A DNA stretch of 43,556 nt from Euprymna scolopes (Eukaryota; Mollusca; Cephalopoda; Sepiida; Sepiolidae), in NCBI GenBank assembly GCA_024364805.1, contig CM044489.1, positions 166,234,841-166,278,396 on the forward strand, given 5' to 3'. The notes beneath the pieces were generated by a model that was not told the origin of the DNA, ran no database searches, and saw only the letters and a program-made list of their open reading frames with translations. The translations under genes and the position numbers were made by a program. The first letter of the stretch is position 1. Every line of letters begins with the position of its first letter. Below, piece after piece: positions 29,545-40,144 of this stretch.

Positions 29545-29805
29545 ACCTTTACTGTTAAAATCTAATCTTCCTCTGAGGTCATCAGATCTAAGCCTTTACT
29601 TAAGACTCACATTACATATCTTATCACTCACATATATTTCTTTCCATGCCACACACGTCCTCAACCTTCACTAGTTAGGTTTCACTTCTATACACCATCA
29701 CACAAAGTCTGACAGACTCTTCCCTTGATAAACAGTGATAACACTCGGCTGGTTAGTAATGACAGAAACTCCTTAACTTACTTCATCCACAACTAAACTT
29801 CCGCT
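29545..29805 (-). pseudogene. LINE C-terminal fragment, family C, copy 2
   Basis: Matches 24715-24930: CTAATCTTCCTCTGAGGTCATCAGAT, then CCATGC.ACACA..TCC..AACCTT and the CAGTG.TAACNCT block. More eroded than copy 1. Confidence 0.6.
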
Positions 29806-29829
29806 GAGATCATTAGCTCTTCAATAATT

Positions 29830-30320
29830 TACTGTAATTTTCTTTTGAAATCTTCATTAAAAAAAAGTACAAGAAACACAAAGCGCCTGTGTGTGTAGGC
29901 CATTATAATGGGTCATCTCGTCTTTGCAAAGGCAAGGTTTAACCAAGAGGTAGCGATTCTAGTGACAGGGTGCTTCATGCCGATTGTTATCGACATTTTC
30001 TTGGAATAAGCGAAATGAAATATTCAGATATTAAAGAATAATGGTCATCACAATTCACAGTTGAAGAATTGAAAATTTATGGCCATAAACGTTACTTGCA
30101 GATATCGTTATGCAGACATTGATTTTCAGTGTTGAGTGTTTCGCCAAATGAAATGATTCTGGCTGTTCTGCTGCTCAGACACGACAATTGTGTCAGTTTA
30201 TTGTCCCATTTAAGCTAAATGTACGCTCGTCTGATGTAATTAAATTTTTAAATAATGTGTTGCTTACTGCATGTTCATCAGGAATGGCTAAGAAGGCATT
30301 TATACTATAACAGATAATCG
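29830..30320. other. Unassigned stretch
   Basis: No gene or known repeat recognised. Confidence 0.4.
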
Positions 30321-30324
30321 GATT

Positions 30325-30455
30325 CATGTTACTTGGATTCTTCAAACTATTGTTCTCATCTTGAGTGTCATTTGCACAATGTAACCTCTGACCTTCTTCA
30401 GGTGTATCTTATCGAACTCTGGAATGTTTCTGTTAAACTCGGTGTAACAGAGCGC
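30325..30455 (-). mobile_element. tRNA-SINE tail fragment
   Basis: Contains the ACTATTGTTCTCATCTTGAGTG and GACCTTCTTCAGGTGTATC blocks of the family tail. The stretch that would give the second half of the hammerhead-like stem is deleted. Confidence 0.7.
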
Positions 30456-30459
30456 ATAT

Positions 30460-30850
30460 GAGCACATATGAAAATAGCAACAGCAGTCGACGAGGGATAG
30501 ATGGCAAGCGATTGTATTAGCAGCAAGAGAGGCGTTTGAATGCATATTCAAATTGGCAAGTGTGCTCGGGTTTGCGTTGGGAGAAAAAGAAAAAAGGGAT
30601 ACCAAGTGGTTGGGGGAGAAACAAAATCAACACCGAAGTAGACGGACATGTAAAGTGAAGGCAAGAATGGGAAGGCTGTAGTCAGTGTGATCAGTGTGCG
30701 GTTGGAAGAAAGAGAAACCTTACCTGGTTAGATGGACATGTGGCAGCGAGAGACATTTTAAGTTATGTTACTCAATGGTAATAAATGCTTTTGGTAGAAA
30801 AGAAAGAATGCTGACTCGGATTTTTATTTTGTTTTATTTGTTTGTCCATT
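30460..30850. other. Unassigned stretch
   Basis: Purine-rich sequence with short echoes (GTAGACGGACATGT at 30640, TTAGATGGACATGT at 30728). The 87-codon and 96-codon frames here show no domain and the second runs into a SINE. Confidence 0.4.
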
Positions 30851-30854
30851 TGGA

Positions 30855-31062
30855 CAGAAGTTCAAATGGAACTCTTTATTTACTAATCGAGGGTGGCATG
30901 CTCTCGCCTCTTGTCAGCCATGACTGGATAGAGGTCATAAGTACTTCGCAATTGTATTTTTCAGTCGCCCGCACTGAGAATTGAAACTTCAACCTTCAAG
31001 AGAATCTCACTTTTATAATTGATTTTTTCCAAGTATTCTAACCACTGCGCCATGGGTCTTTG
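30855..31062 (-). mobile_element. tRNA-SINE family copy with recognisable A box
   Basis: Minus-strand start near 31060 reads CCATGGCGCAGTGGTTAG, a clear tRNA A box; GGTTGAAGTTTCAAT at about 30998 is a decayed B box. The family body (CAGTCATGGCTGACAAGAG at 30928) follows. Confidence 0.78.
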
Positions 31063-31079
31063 CAGAACATCATCGGGTG

Positions 31080-31700
31080 TTCTGCAGGCTTGGCAGGCTG
31101 AGACCAGGCATTTCCATGAATAGTGACGAATAATATAGTGTTATATTAGCATCTCGAAATCAACCAAAATACATAATCACTTTTGAAGATCATGTATGAT
31201 TTCAAAAACAGTCACAGACAAATTGATGCATTCATTCTACATGCATTAATGTGCTCTTCTCAGTTGGATGACTGTTGGTAGCTGTGTCGCTTATGCCTCA
31301 GACATTGCAAGACCTGCCAACACATCAATTTTGGACAGGTACTGTTTTACTCTTTTATTATTAATCGTAGAGCGAGACATTCAAAGAACAAATTGAATTT
31401 ATGCTAAATCAAGATTGAGTATAAATTGTCATGAAGTGTCAGAAGACAAACAAAGCTGTGAGAAAAAAAAAACAAAGCAATATTTAAAATACTTGGAAGT
31501 TCATGCAAATTAGTTGTGCAAATCTTTGTATTTTATAAGCCATGCACAACTTTCTCACAAATCATGATCTGATTTTGCTTTACAAGCATCTCTCTATCAT
31601 CACTATTCATGGAAACGCCTAGAGCCTGCTCTCGGCCTACCAAGCCCACAGGAATCCAATGAAATTTCCTAATATTTGTATAAAACGGAAGCATTCTAAA
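31080..31700. repeat. Dispersed repeat R7, two copies inverted
   Basis: 31080-31125 (-) and 31600-31700 (+) share TATTCATGGAAA.GCCT, CGGCCT.CCAAGCC and GCAGG; a third copy is at 32085-32185 (+). Class unknown. The plus-strand copy continues into an R2-like segment at 31690-31760. Confidence 0.7.
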
Positions 31701-31942
31701 AGTAATATTTCCCATTTTCATTCCGCCTGAGTTGATCAGAGAGAATAGCAAATTGCATTATTATGATGACTGGATATACGGATTCAGGACTTTACAAGGG
31801 CTTGCTGCAAATTACAACTTCAAAACCAATGTTAACTAATTCCTATCGATAACTCTCCCCACAAATATTTGGACTTGGTTTTGTCAATTAATTTACTCTT
31901 ATCATCAAGTGGTATCTGGCCTTGATAATGATGACCCCTTTT

Positions 31943-31966
31943 AAGTATATATATATATATATATTC
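31943..31966. repeat. (TA)n microsatellite
   Basis: Simple repeat; its surroundings (31770-32085) show nothing recognisable. Confidence 0.95.
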
Positions 31967-32084
31967 CTGCAGTACGAGGGAGGTAAATGCTGACTGTATT
32001 TATATGGCATATGCATTGCAAAATGTTTTGGAGCATTCTTGATATTTTTCTTCTTGTAATTCTTGATATTTTTCTGTTTTTGTT

Positions 32085-32185
32085 AAAAATGTGGAAAAGC
32101 CTTGAGCCTACTCTCGGCCTGCCAAACCTGCAGGATATCTAACAAAACTTCTAGATATTCGCATAATAGTTTTGGAAAAAGATAT
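32085..32185 (+). repeat. Dispersed repeat R7, copy 3
   Basis: GCCTACTCTCGGCCTGCCAA and the TCTAGATATTCGCATAATAG block match 31620-31695. Confidence 0.7.
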
Positions 32186-32394
32186 TTTATTAATTAACTA
32201 CATTTGTTATTATTTATGTGATAAAAGGTTTTGTTTTTTAATGTGACATAATATTTCCTTTTTTTCTATTTTAGTTTTTTTCTCCAAGAAATGTTTTTAA
32301 AAAAGATGAAGCTTGGGACAAAATAAAGAACAGAATAAAACATGCTAAAGAAAACAAAAGAAAAAAAATGAAGCTGATAATTTGTGTTACTTAC

Positions 32395-32517
32395 ATAGAC
32401 AGGTATGCCGATCTGTATGCAAGGTGTAACCAAACTCACACTCACAGTGATAACTGCCTTCATCATTCACACATTTCTGACTGCAGTTTCCATTCTTTAC
32501 TTGGCATTCATTGATTT
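32395..32517 (-). CDS. Exon encoding one EGF-like domain
   Basis: This is a 123-base internal exon. On the minus strand it follows a TCTGTTTTTTAG acceptor and precedes a GTAAGT donor, in phase 1 at both ends. Its 40 whole codons have no stop. The protein is [15 protein letters not shown], then [11 protein letters not shown], then [14 protein letters not shown]. The six cysteines (4, 11, 15, 24, 26, 39) follow the EGF pattern with 1-3, 2-4, 5-6 disulphides expected. [12 protein letters not shown] fits the Asn/Asp hydroxylation signature C-x-[DN]-x4-[FY]-x-C-x-C. The NEC start is typical of calcium-binding EGF domains, although the usual leading Asp is not possible here: the split codon ends in AA (Glu, Lys or Gln). 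Strand and phase match the sushi exon at 8346-8543. Spliced directly they would read TCL-S-KPC, so the two probably belong to one extracellular modular gene. Confidence 0.94.
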
Positions 32518-32547
32518 CTAAAAAACAGAAAAACATGGCATTTTCTA

Positions 32548-32600
32548 TTTGTTTTTTTTTTTGTTTTTTGTCTTTTTTTTTGTCTTTTTATTTTTATTTT
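32548..32600 (+). repeat. T-rich low-complexity run
   Basis: T runs with G and C interruptions just upstream of the EGF exon in transcript sense. The Phe-rich frame here is an artefact. Confidence 0.9.
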
Positions 32601-32639
32601 CGGAATCCTTTGAGATGAGGCTTGCATTCATTCTTTTTA

Positions 32640-32887
32640 TCCTCATCTTCATAGTTGTTGTTGTTTTCACCAACTCATCCTCTAGCCTTCTTCAGTTGAT
32701 TAACCATAACTGGATAGGAATGCTGAGTCTTGTAACTGTATTCTCAGTAATTACTGCCTTCCATAGTTGTTGTTGTCTCACCACGTTTTGTCCAACTAAT
32801 CCTCTGGCCTGTTTGGGTAGGATTGACAATGCTTATTTGGAACCATAGAAACTCAATGCCTCTATCCACTGTGCCACGGGAAACACA
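32640..32887 (-). mobile_element. tRNA-SINE family copy
   Basis: Minus-strand start reads CCCGTGGCACAGTGGATAG (A box, 32880-32862) with a mutated B box (GGTTCCAAATAAG). The body ends with an AACCATAACTGGATAGGA and GAAGAAGGCTAGAGGATGAG tail. It sits about 120 bp upstream of the EGF exon. Confidence 0.72.
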
Positions 32888-32889
32888 GC

Positions 32890-33330
32890 TATGAAGATGA
32901 GGATAACAGTCCACAAAAGAATGAATGCATATAGCATTTTCTCATCTTTCTTTCGGTTTACAAATAGCAGAAAACAAACATAAGATAACACTTTAAAGAA
33001 TGCATGCAAAACACTAGTATATATACACGTCACTAGTATGTACTTACTATTTCTTTTTTTTTTAACCTTCATTCTTTGTCTCAAGAATAGAGAAAAACTT
33101 GTTAAATACTTGTTGTTTCTTTGTTTTTATTTTATTTTTATTTTTTTCACTAGAAAACTATGACCCGTTGGGTCAGCCACTAAGTTCAGATTTTATTGTT
33201 TGAATGAGAAAAAAGTAAGATGCAAAGTCAGGTAAATGTTTTTTTCTTTTTTTTTTTAGATAAAAATGGAATCAATTGCATGTTCATGAATAATTTTTTT
33301 CTTCCTTTTCCTTTTGTCGAAGTCAGGAGT
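32890..33330. other. AT-rich stretch, nothing recognised
   Basis: Long T runs (33050-33062, 33123-33150, 33240-33260). No gene recognised. Confidence 0.45.
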
Positions 33331-33555
33331 CTTTCTGTCGAACTCTACCCAGTCATGGCTGACAGAATAAGACCATGATATTCTCCGTGGATTAAATAAA
33401 GTGTTCTGTTCGAAATTCAGATTCCTAAGTTTGATAAGATACACCTACCAAGACGGTCGGAGGTTACATCAACTGAAACGTCATGAAAATGTCACTCAAC
33501 ATGAGATCACTAGTCTGAAGAATCCAAATAATCCAAATTAAAAAAAAAAAAAATG
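33330..33555 (+). mobile_element. tRNA-SINE tail copy with poly-A
   Basis: Same family in plus orientation: CCAGTCATGGCTGACAGAA, TTTGATAAGATACACCT, GGTCGGAGGTTACATCAACTGAAACG, CAACATGAGATC, ending in 14 A at 33541-33554. The hammerhead-like stem is eroded here. Confidence 0.75.
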
Positions 33556-33704
33556 ATTGATCTATCCTTGTTGAACGCTGGTATTTATTAGCATGGACTC
33601 ACTGTCTAAACGAGAATGTCTGAAAATCAGCGAAAGGAGTGTGGAATCGATACTTACATATTTTCATTTTTATTATTTTGCAAAGTTCCATATTTTATGT
33701 ATTA

Positions 33705-33830
33705 CATGTTTTGATTGGACTACTGTGCACATAACACTCAAGATGAGAAAAATAGTCCAATCAAAACAAGTAATACAAAGAATCAGCCCTCATAAAAAAA
33801 ATTCAGAACTGTAATTTCATATTCTATGTA
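33705..33830. repeat. Small hairpin built from SINE tails
   Basis: TGTTTTGATTGGACTA (33708-33723) and its exact reverse complement (33755-33770) enclose an ACACTCAAGATGAG block of the SINE tail. Confidence 0.85.
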
Positions 33831-34074
33831 ATGTTCATCACTATGTGAATTCCAAACTTAATTCACAGATCATATCACCAAAGTAATAAAATTGGTCCAG
33901 TACTTTCAACGTTTGCAGGCCCTCCACAAAAAACTCAATACAGGCCTTTGTTTAATTTCGTTAGCAGTATCATACACATTTCCCACAACAATAAGCTTTG
34001 ATAAAATCGCAAATTGCAAATAAGATTAATATATTATTCGCAGCAACATAAATTAATTGTAACACCAATGTGTT

Positions 34075-34312
34075 ACAGTCAATAAGTTAATACAGCTCCC
34101 TATTCCAGTAGCTTTTTTTCTAAGAACTACAGGCTTGTAGTATTCTGTTTCTGCTGACTATTTTTCTCCTACCAATAGCCTTGCTCTTTTCAAGACTAAG
34201 GTCAATAGACATCTCCAGTCTTAGCACTAATCGTATTTCATTCCTGTAAGCTTCTTTCATCAAGTGGCTTCACGCCTTGTCAAGAAAGATTTCCATTAAA
34301 AAAATAATGGTT
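34075..34312 (+). pseudogene. LINE 3' end, family B
   Basis: Matches 13160-13372: AATACAGCTCCCTATTCCAGT, a TTTCTAAGAACTACAGGCTTGTAG segment coding for the C-terminal F.R.AGLW motif, CAAGACTAAGGTCAATAGACAT, and a TTTCCATTAAAAAAAT tail at 34298-34312. 5'-truncated. Confidence 0.85.
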
Positions 34313-34444
34313 TGCAAATACGTGGGTTTTCTAACCAATATGGAGATTTCCAGTTGTCATTCGACCATAGCAAAAAGATAATACATAATAAAATCCTGAT
34401 TTATAAACCAAAAAGAGGTTCTTTATAGTCTTGCCATTGCTTTG

Positions 34445-34680
34445 ACTTTGATGGTGTTAAAGCTTTGATAGAAATCAGGAACAGCAGAGATACAGAATAA
34501 TTAATGGTAAAGATAGAAATCTTTGAGACGAGGAATTCTAATTTACATTATTTAAAGTTGGAATAGATTTTGGCTCAATCTTGAGGAGACAGAAAGAGTG
34601 GTGGTGGGGGCGGAAGTCATCAATCCCTGTGGAATGGAGTCCAGATCACAGATGATGAAAAGCGCTAGGAAAGTCGATGA
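34445..34680 (-). repeat. Dispersed repeat R4, copy 2
   Basis: Reverse complement of 11165-11370 over about 200 bp. Confidence 0.75.
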
Positions 34681-34947
34681 TTTACAAGAATCAGCACACA
34701 TTAGGCTCTAATAACCTTCTCAGTTGGTTTTTGGCTGAGCTTAGTCTTTGAACAGACACTATTAAAGCTAATTTGAGGAGAAGTTAATATTGTTTATTAG
34801 CATTTATTTTTAATTATTTTAATATTTGTGTTCTGAAATACATAAACCATCCTTAAGATAAAGGTATGTACCCATATATATGTTTCATATTTTGCCAATA
34901 TTTTGTTTTTGCATTATTGTTTGTACATTCTATCTATCTATATATCT

Positions 34948-35338
34948 ATCAGTGATGGGACGATTCTAATATTTTCCCCGATTCCGTACAAAATTACTGA
35001 TTCCAATACAATTACCAATTCCGATTCTTTATAAATCTCTAAATATTTAAATATAGAGTTGTTATTTTCACCTTAATGCAGAAATATTTTCCTAAACCCC
35101 CCCCCCCAAAAAAAAAACTTGTGAGAATCATCTATCGATCTTAGTTTTACTAATAGTTAAAAACCAATAAATATTTATTATTTCATAGCTAATACCAGCA
35201 AAGGAAGATTTTGCTTTGAACATATTCAAATAAATAAACAATTAAAAGAATCGTTTTGGCATTGGAAAATATGCACAAATGTTTCCGATTCCAATACTGC
35301 CAAATGTTTTAATTTTTCTGATTCCCGATTAATCATCC
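34948..35338 (-). mobile_element. hAT-like non-autonomous element, copy 2
   Basis: Left edge CAGTGATGGGACGATTCTAA at 34951 has the CAGTG start common in hAT termini. The right part (TTCCGATTCCAATACTG, TTCTGATTCCCGATTAATCATCCC) mirrors 7755-7800. Interior partly conserved with 7745-8275. No transposase. Confidence 0.62.
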
Positions 35339-35348
35339 CAATCCGAAC

Positions 35349-35376
35349 TTATATATATATATATATATATATATAG
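35349..35376. repeat. (TA)n microsatellite
   Basis: Simple repeat between the hAT-like element and repeat R5. Confidence 0.95.
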
Positions 35377-35384
35377 ATGTAAGG

Positions 35385-35700
35385 CACTTTCTGTGTTTAC
35401 GTGAATTCGTTCCCAATGGACTCCTTAACGGCTGGGCCGATTGTTTTAAAGTTTCACAAAAAAGAATTTCATATGTGTGTCAGTGTTTCTCGATAGATTT
35501 TGAATTGGAATGCCTCTAATAAGTATCGAAATCGATAACCGAAATATCCACTTAAAGACGTTTGATTTTAACAAATAAAGTAACACTTTATACAGCCTAA
35601 CATCACAATTGCATTAGAGAAGTTTTATCACTATGCAAATAGAAAGCCGAACATATAAAATCAACAGTAGGTTCTGTGATAAGAGAGGGCGCATTCGGAA
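35385..35700 (+). repeat. Dispersed repeat R5, copy 2
   Basis: Homologous to 16640-16920; here it follows a (TA)n run, as copy 1 follows a TATA-rich stretch. Both include ACTTTATACAGCCTAACATC. Confidence 0.8.
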
Positions 35701-35704
35701 TGAA

Positions 35705-37120
35705 TGTTTCTGTTGATAACATAATTGAACCAACATACTTGATTTTTGCATTTTAAACTTTAATTCAAACCATTATACAGGCTGTATAATGGTCTAATGC
35801 ATGTCAATTCCTGCCGTGAAGATCCAGTTCAAAAGCCAAAGATGAGATTCCAAGACCTTTTGAAAACAACTCTACAGAAATATGATATTGATTAACAAAC
35901 TTTGGAAGGCATAGAACTGCATCGAAAAAAAAAAACCCCTTAAAACTTAAGAGAGGTTTCAAAAATGCCATCAGAATGAAATAATACTGAAACTGGGAAA
36001 TCAGATCGGTTTCAAATGTGGTATATATGATTGCGTCATACAAAGCAGGCTCAAAAAACCACCAGAAAACGGACGATAGTCACAATCGAGTTGATAGCAA
36101 TCTATATTTTATCACAACGTGTAACAAGTGTGGAAAGGAACATAAAAGCGCTGCAGGGATTACAGCAACAAGCTAAATTGCACAAACACTTTGGTGCAGA
36201 ACCTGCTGCCAGATGTATTTATTTCTGTAACACCTGTGCTCGAGAATGTAGATCGCTAAGAGTGTAATGCGTAGGTTAGCTAGTATATAATTAAGTTAGT
36301 TGAATGTGACAGACGAATAATGAACTTTATGAAGACGGCATAAAAATTACCTAGTTTGTCGGAAGGTATTAAAAACGGATATGACGTCATATGTTTCAAA
36401 GAAAGAGGGCGATAGCAAGCAATCAATCTGTTTGAAAGTATGCCTGGGGTGACTTTGGTCTCTCCGTCTTATAATATGAACAGCACTTTCTCTGTTTGTC
36501 CTCATTTTGAATTTTGGTAAACGAATATCTCACCTTCTTTGAAGTATATTATAGAATATTTTGCATTAATACAAAATAATAATAATAATATGAAATATTA
36601 AGAAAGCCTATGAGTGCGATGACTAATATAGACGAGCTGCGAGTGTTGACCAGACATATAGAAACTACTGCAGAGAAACACCATATGGGAGCATGGAAAC
36701 TGAAACTTTTGTGTGTTACCATAAACACCAAACAAATAAGGAGGGTCAAGAACGATAGAAAAACTGAGTAGAAAAAGCACTAACCAGACCTCCCCTGGAT
36801 AAGTGCAAACAGAACAAGGCCTTGGGGAGGCTTATTGCCTCCAAAGATTAATGGTCCATAGAGAAATCAATGGTAACTGGCTATTGCGATAACGCAAATT
36901 AATCTGAAAAGGTTATTGGAAGAGGTGGAGAGTACTGGTAATCTGGGAAAACTTGTCACTCAGACTCCACATGCTGGTTTCAAAGAGAATTTTTAGATTA
37001 TGGCCTGTGTGAAAACTCCTAGTGAATAATAATGATAATGATAATGATGATGATGATGATAGTAATAATAAAGTTTTAACTACTTTTTCACCAAATAAAG
37101 TGGATGCCATGACCGGGAGA
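35705..37120. other. Unassigned stretch with weak reading frames
   Basis: A plus-strand frame at 36031-36267 ends in RCIYFCNTCARECRSLRV, but the rest of it is unremarkable, so no gene is called. A second open block near 36600-36765 reads PMSAMTNIDELRVLTRHIET and may be old transposon coding DNA, but I do not recognise it. Short (AAT)n (36576) and (GAT)n (37027-37060) runs occur. Confidence 0.4.
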
Positions 37121-37165
37121 GGTGTCCAACCTTTTATTCTATCAACTGAGCTAATGCTAAAACAT
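37085..37165 (-). mobile_element. Possible tRNA-derived SINE head
   Basis: Minus strand GCATTAGCTCAGTTGATAG (37156-37138) is a good tRNA A box. The following GGTTGGACACC could be an eroded B box. Short and uncertain. Confidence 0.35.
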
Positions 37166-37554
37166 GAAAAGTGTTGGAAATGATCTTAATCATCTAAAAC
37201 AATTTATTTTGCTTATTGGCGTTAATTTGTTTTTAAATAATTCTTGATTGAAGTATGTATTGGCGTTAAAAACAATTTAATATAAGTCAAAAAGAAATCT
37301 AAATAACAAATATATAAGGAAAACTCATGTGCTTTTCATTACAAAACGATACTGACTCGTGAGATTAGAATGGAAAATTCCTGCATATGGAAAGAAGAAA
37401 GAAGAGTGGAATTTTCCAGCAAAAGTTGAGTGGGAGCTACGTGTCCTGGCGGTTACACCATAGACAAGAAATCTCTACTGTAACCGGGTGAATGAACAGT
37501 TTAGATCTTTCTTTTTTCACTGAATCGGTAATGAACCATAGAGGTAGCAAGGCC

Positions 37555-37905
37555 ATCTGGCAGAGGAAGGTCAAGGAAAACACAGATGGAATTGATATGG
37601 ATAGATGAGAGCGGAACAGAGATGAAGACTTGGCCAGAAATAGGTCAGTTTGAAAGTAAATTTCTAAACGTCACAGAACGCATGCCAGCTTCTACTCCTG
37701 CTGCTGCTAATGATGAGGATGAGGAGGAGGATAAAATAATGGATGATAGCACTTGGGTTATTAAATGTAGAACATGTGAGTGTGCGCAGGAAGGCCAAAG
37801 AAAACACAGATTTGATAGAAAGAGAGATAAATAAAAACCTGGTCAGAGATAGGTTGGTTTAGAAGTCAATACCTAAAAGCCGTCCAACACATGCCAGTAT
37901 TTATA
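37555..37905 (+). pseudogene. LINE C-terminus, two head-to-tail partial copies
   Basis: Copy 1 (37560-37735) reads GRSRKTQMELIWID, TWPEIGQFESKFLNVTERMP, with ASTPAAANDEDEEEDK after it. Copy 2 (37787-37890) reads GRPKKTQI, then frame-shifted equivalents of TWSEIGWF and HMPV. The G-R-P-(R/K)-K-T start is the motif close to the C-terminus of RTE/Jockey-like LINEs. Copy 2 has early stops. Confidence 0.65.
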
Positions 37906-37909
37906 ACAT

Positions 37910-38690
37910 ACATTAAACTGATAATGATGATGAGAATGAACCGATGTCAAAGAAATTTCAGGTAAGTTTCTAAAGTCGATCCAATGCAACAATAAAGGAA
38001 CGAGTTCAAGCCTCAAAAAGCCTTCAAGGTTTATATTCCTACGGTTTACAATTCATAAATTAGATCATCTGCTTTTGTTTGAACTACACTTGGACGCCAC
38101 TTTTCTTGGGTCTCTTTAATTTATTGAAAATTCTTCCAAAAATCAAGTTATGTCTCGTCCTAAGTAAATAGATGAGAAAATATCCAGCATCAGTTAAACG
38201 TCCGCCATTATGGCACCAACGCGTTCTTTCCCAAATTGACGAAGATAATTGCTTAGTCTGTATGCAAATTTCAAAGTGAAATTAAATTTTCACCTTTCCC
38301 TTCAGCAGTTATTTACGCTTGTGGTTGCGATGAATAGTAAAAATCATTTTTCTTTGTTTGCTTGTTTGTTATTTTTATTTATTTTTTTTGTACGTTTTAA
38401 TTTAATTGTGTGCATCAGAAAATTGAACATTATGGCCGGAAGAAGATCGAGGATCGGATAATCGCAAAGTTCAAATAACGATTATATTTACTTACCTAAA
38501 ACTTAACCTATTTAAGAATGTCTTCAACTGGAAATCAAGACAACTAATTCAAAAGCCATAGAAATTCCATGGGAGAAACGAACATATACCGGAACTAAGA
38601 TTAAGAAGAAATTAAATGGGAATAAGATTTGGAATTCTGATTTTAAAACGTCATTCACCCGATAGGAAGTCTGATTGGAATATCAAATTC
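37910..38690. other. Unassigned AT-rich stretch
   Basis: A 70-codon frame (38249-38461) is Phe/Leu-rich with no family signature. A donor-like GTAAG on the minus strand at 38495 has no cysteine-rich or otherwise convincing exon beside it. Confidence 0.4.
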
Positions 38691-38875
38691 ACAAGCGGTC
38701 CCCAGTCGCAAGTATATTCCGATGATGAGAGATGACGACGTGGGGTTATTGCAAGGTGTCGAGATCCTCCTAAATACAGCATATGGTATTCACAAATGGT
38801 CACTCATCTGATACTGACTAGGCTCAACGTTGCTTAACTTAGTAATCTAATAAAAATCACCATGTCAGCATAATT
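38690..38875 (-). mobile_element. 5S-rRNA-derived SINE, copy 3
   Basis: Minus strand 38848-38776 reads TAAGTTAAGCAACGTTGAGCC, AGTCAGTATCAGATGAGTGACC and TGTGAATACCATATGCTGTA, matching 5S rRNA including the GAATACC and GCTGTA parts better than copy 1. The body (38690-38775) differs from copies 1 and 2. Confidence 0.8.
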
Positions 38876-38879
38876 ATTT

Positions 38880-38891
38880 TCTCTCTGTCTC

Positions 38892-38942
<51 letters not shown>
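38880..38942. repeat. (TC)n(TA)n microsatellite
   Basis: Short TCTCTG run followed by a TA run of more than 20 units. Confidence 0.97.
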
Positions 38943-38944
<2 letters not shown>

Positions 38945-39032
38945 CTAACGTACTGTAATTGCAATAACCCTTATCCCTGAGTGGCTTCCGGGCCTTGATA
39001 AGTGGTGACCACCGTGTAAAAAAAAAGATGTA
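38942..39032 (+). mobile_element. LINE family A 3' terminus
   Basis: TAACGTACTGTAATTGCAATA...GGCCTTGATAAGTGGTGACC and an A run equal the last 90 bases of the elements at 21366 and 41500 (both minus). Confidence 0.88.
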
Positions 39033-39126
39033 TATATAATGTTTATTACAACATATTATTATTATATTATCGTTAAAAAATCGACATAAGTTTAGAAGCC
39101 ATAATAACACGTAAAGTCATCTAGGA

Positions 39127-39250
39127 CCTCGTGGCGTAACAGAATACATATGGTCTAAGGTTCGAATGTAAGAACAGTGGAGCTATGCTGACGAGCAGTA
39201 GTATCGCAAAATACGTGTTTGTAGATTACTGTTTTATAAATAAAATAATA
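39127..39250 (+). mobile_element. tRNA-derived SINE, decayed
   Basis: GTGGCGTAACAGAATA (A-box-like) and AAGGTTCGAATG (B box, 39158), followed by an ATACGTGTTTGTAGATTACTG tail similar to the 3' part of the SINE at 23098. Confidence 0.6.
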
Positions 39251-39479
39251 AATACATAATATTTCTTTTCCTATATCTCTAAGGTTGGAGATGCTAATAA
39301 CCGTAATATCGTTAAAAAAATCAGCAAACAAAAAAAAATCGGTGTATATAATATCTAGTAATGCAAATTACTATTATTATTATGGTTGTTATTATTATTA
39401 TTATTACTTCTGTTGTCACATTTTGTGTCTGCATGTTGTTATTGACCATTTGATGCTGATAGGCGGATCATAACACATT

Positions 39480-40140
39480 AACATAGGTTAACAGCATCTT
39501 CTTTTCTCAAGTCTTCAGTACTTTCTGCAAGATTCTGACGATCCCCAAGAAACACTCCAACACTGCAATGGATCCCAATTTTCTCAACCTACTTGTCAAA
39601 TCCTTTTGTCACACTCCTCAAGACTCCCATCAGAACAGCTACAACTTCTACGTTCTTCAACTTCCACAAGCTTTTTTTATCTCTCCTTTAAAACCTTTGT
39701 ACTTTTCGACCTTTCTTTTGTTTTGTTTTTTTCTCCACATTCACATCACCTATTGTATCGTGTTCTTTTTTTGTGAACAAGATGCATTGTCACATTATCC
39801 TTCTCCACCACACCATGCTCATAACATTTTTTATTGTATTCCAACTTTCCTTTCAAATGGACCTTTCTTGCAGTATTGTCATGACGCCTCTTGTACTCTT
39901 TTTGAGCTAGCTTCTCACATTCTCTGCCCCCACAGTCGACGCAGGAGACTTTCAGCTTTTTTATTAATGAATAATTTATAATTTATCTTGAGCGATTACT
40001 CTTGTGCAGCACATATCAAGGCTTCTGTCCCAATCTTCAAGTCACATTTTGACAGCCATCACCACGTGCTTTCCTTGCCCACTGCCTCTGGTTGATCCCT
40101 ACTGAATTGACCATGCATTTTCTTTCCAAACCACTCGTCT
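39480..40140 (-). pseudogene. L1-like LINE C-terminal region
   Basis: Minus-strand blocks in order: HGQFSRD (40115), LKIGTEALICAAQE followed by a stop (40030), INYKLFINKKAESLLRRLWG, then EKYKGFKGEIKKACGS (39700-39650), a LGSIAVLECFLG-type block and ILQKVL (39535). They match the 'EALICAAQEQ.IRTN....' and 'KYKDL.IE....W' and 'ALLGTARILRKVL' C-terminal signature of many invertebrate and fish non-LTR retrotransposons. At least four stops or frame changes; dead. The 137-codon plus-strand frame here (39568-39981) is a shadow of it. Confidence 0.8.
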
Positions 40141-40144
40141 TTCG

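Larger units (their letters stand above)
8544..32394 (-). other. Presumed intron between EGF and sushi exons
   Basis: The stretch has a matching donor (32394-32389) and acceptor (ending at 8544) on the minus strand, and no other exon-like block with cysteine-rich content and splice sites was seen inside it. It is filled with LINE, SINE and foldback remnants. It is also possible that the exons belong to different genes or that a short exon was missed; the 902-base gap could hide one. Confidence 0.5.

Noticed and set aside
36031-36267. 78-codon frame ending in a cysteine cluster (C-x3-C-x2-C-x3-C)
   Set aside because: Spacing fits no zinc-binding or EGF/sushi pattern known to me, the remainder lacks family features and no splice sites frame it.
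38487-38500. Minus-strand GTAAG donor suggesting another exon
   Set aside because: The sequence before it has no cysteine pattern, a short open frame and no convincing acceptor.
39568-39981. 137-codon plus-strand frame, the longest without N
   Set aside because: It is antisense to clear L1-like LINE C-terminal blocks on the minus strand and has no domain of its own.
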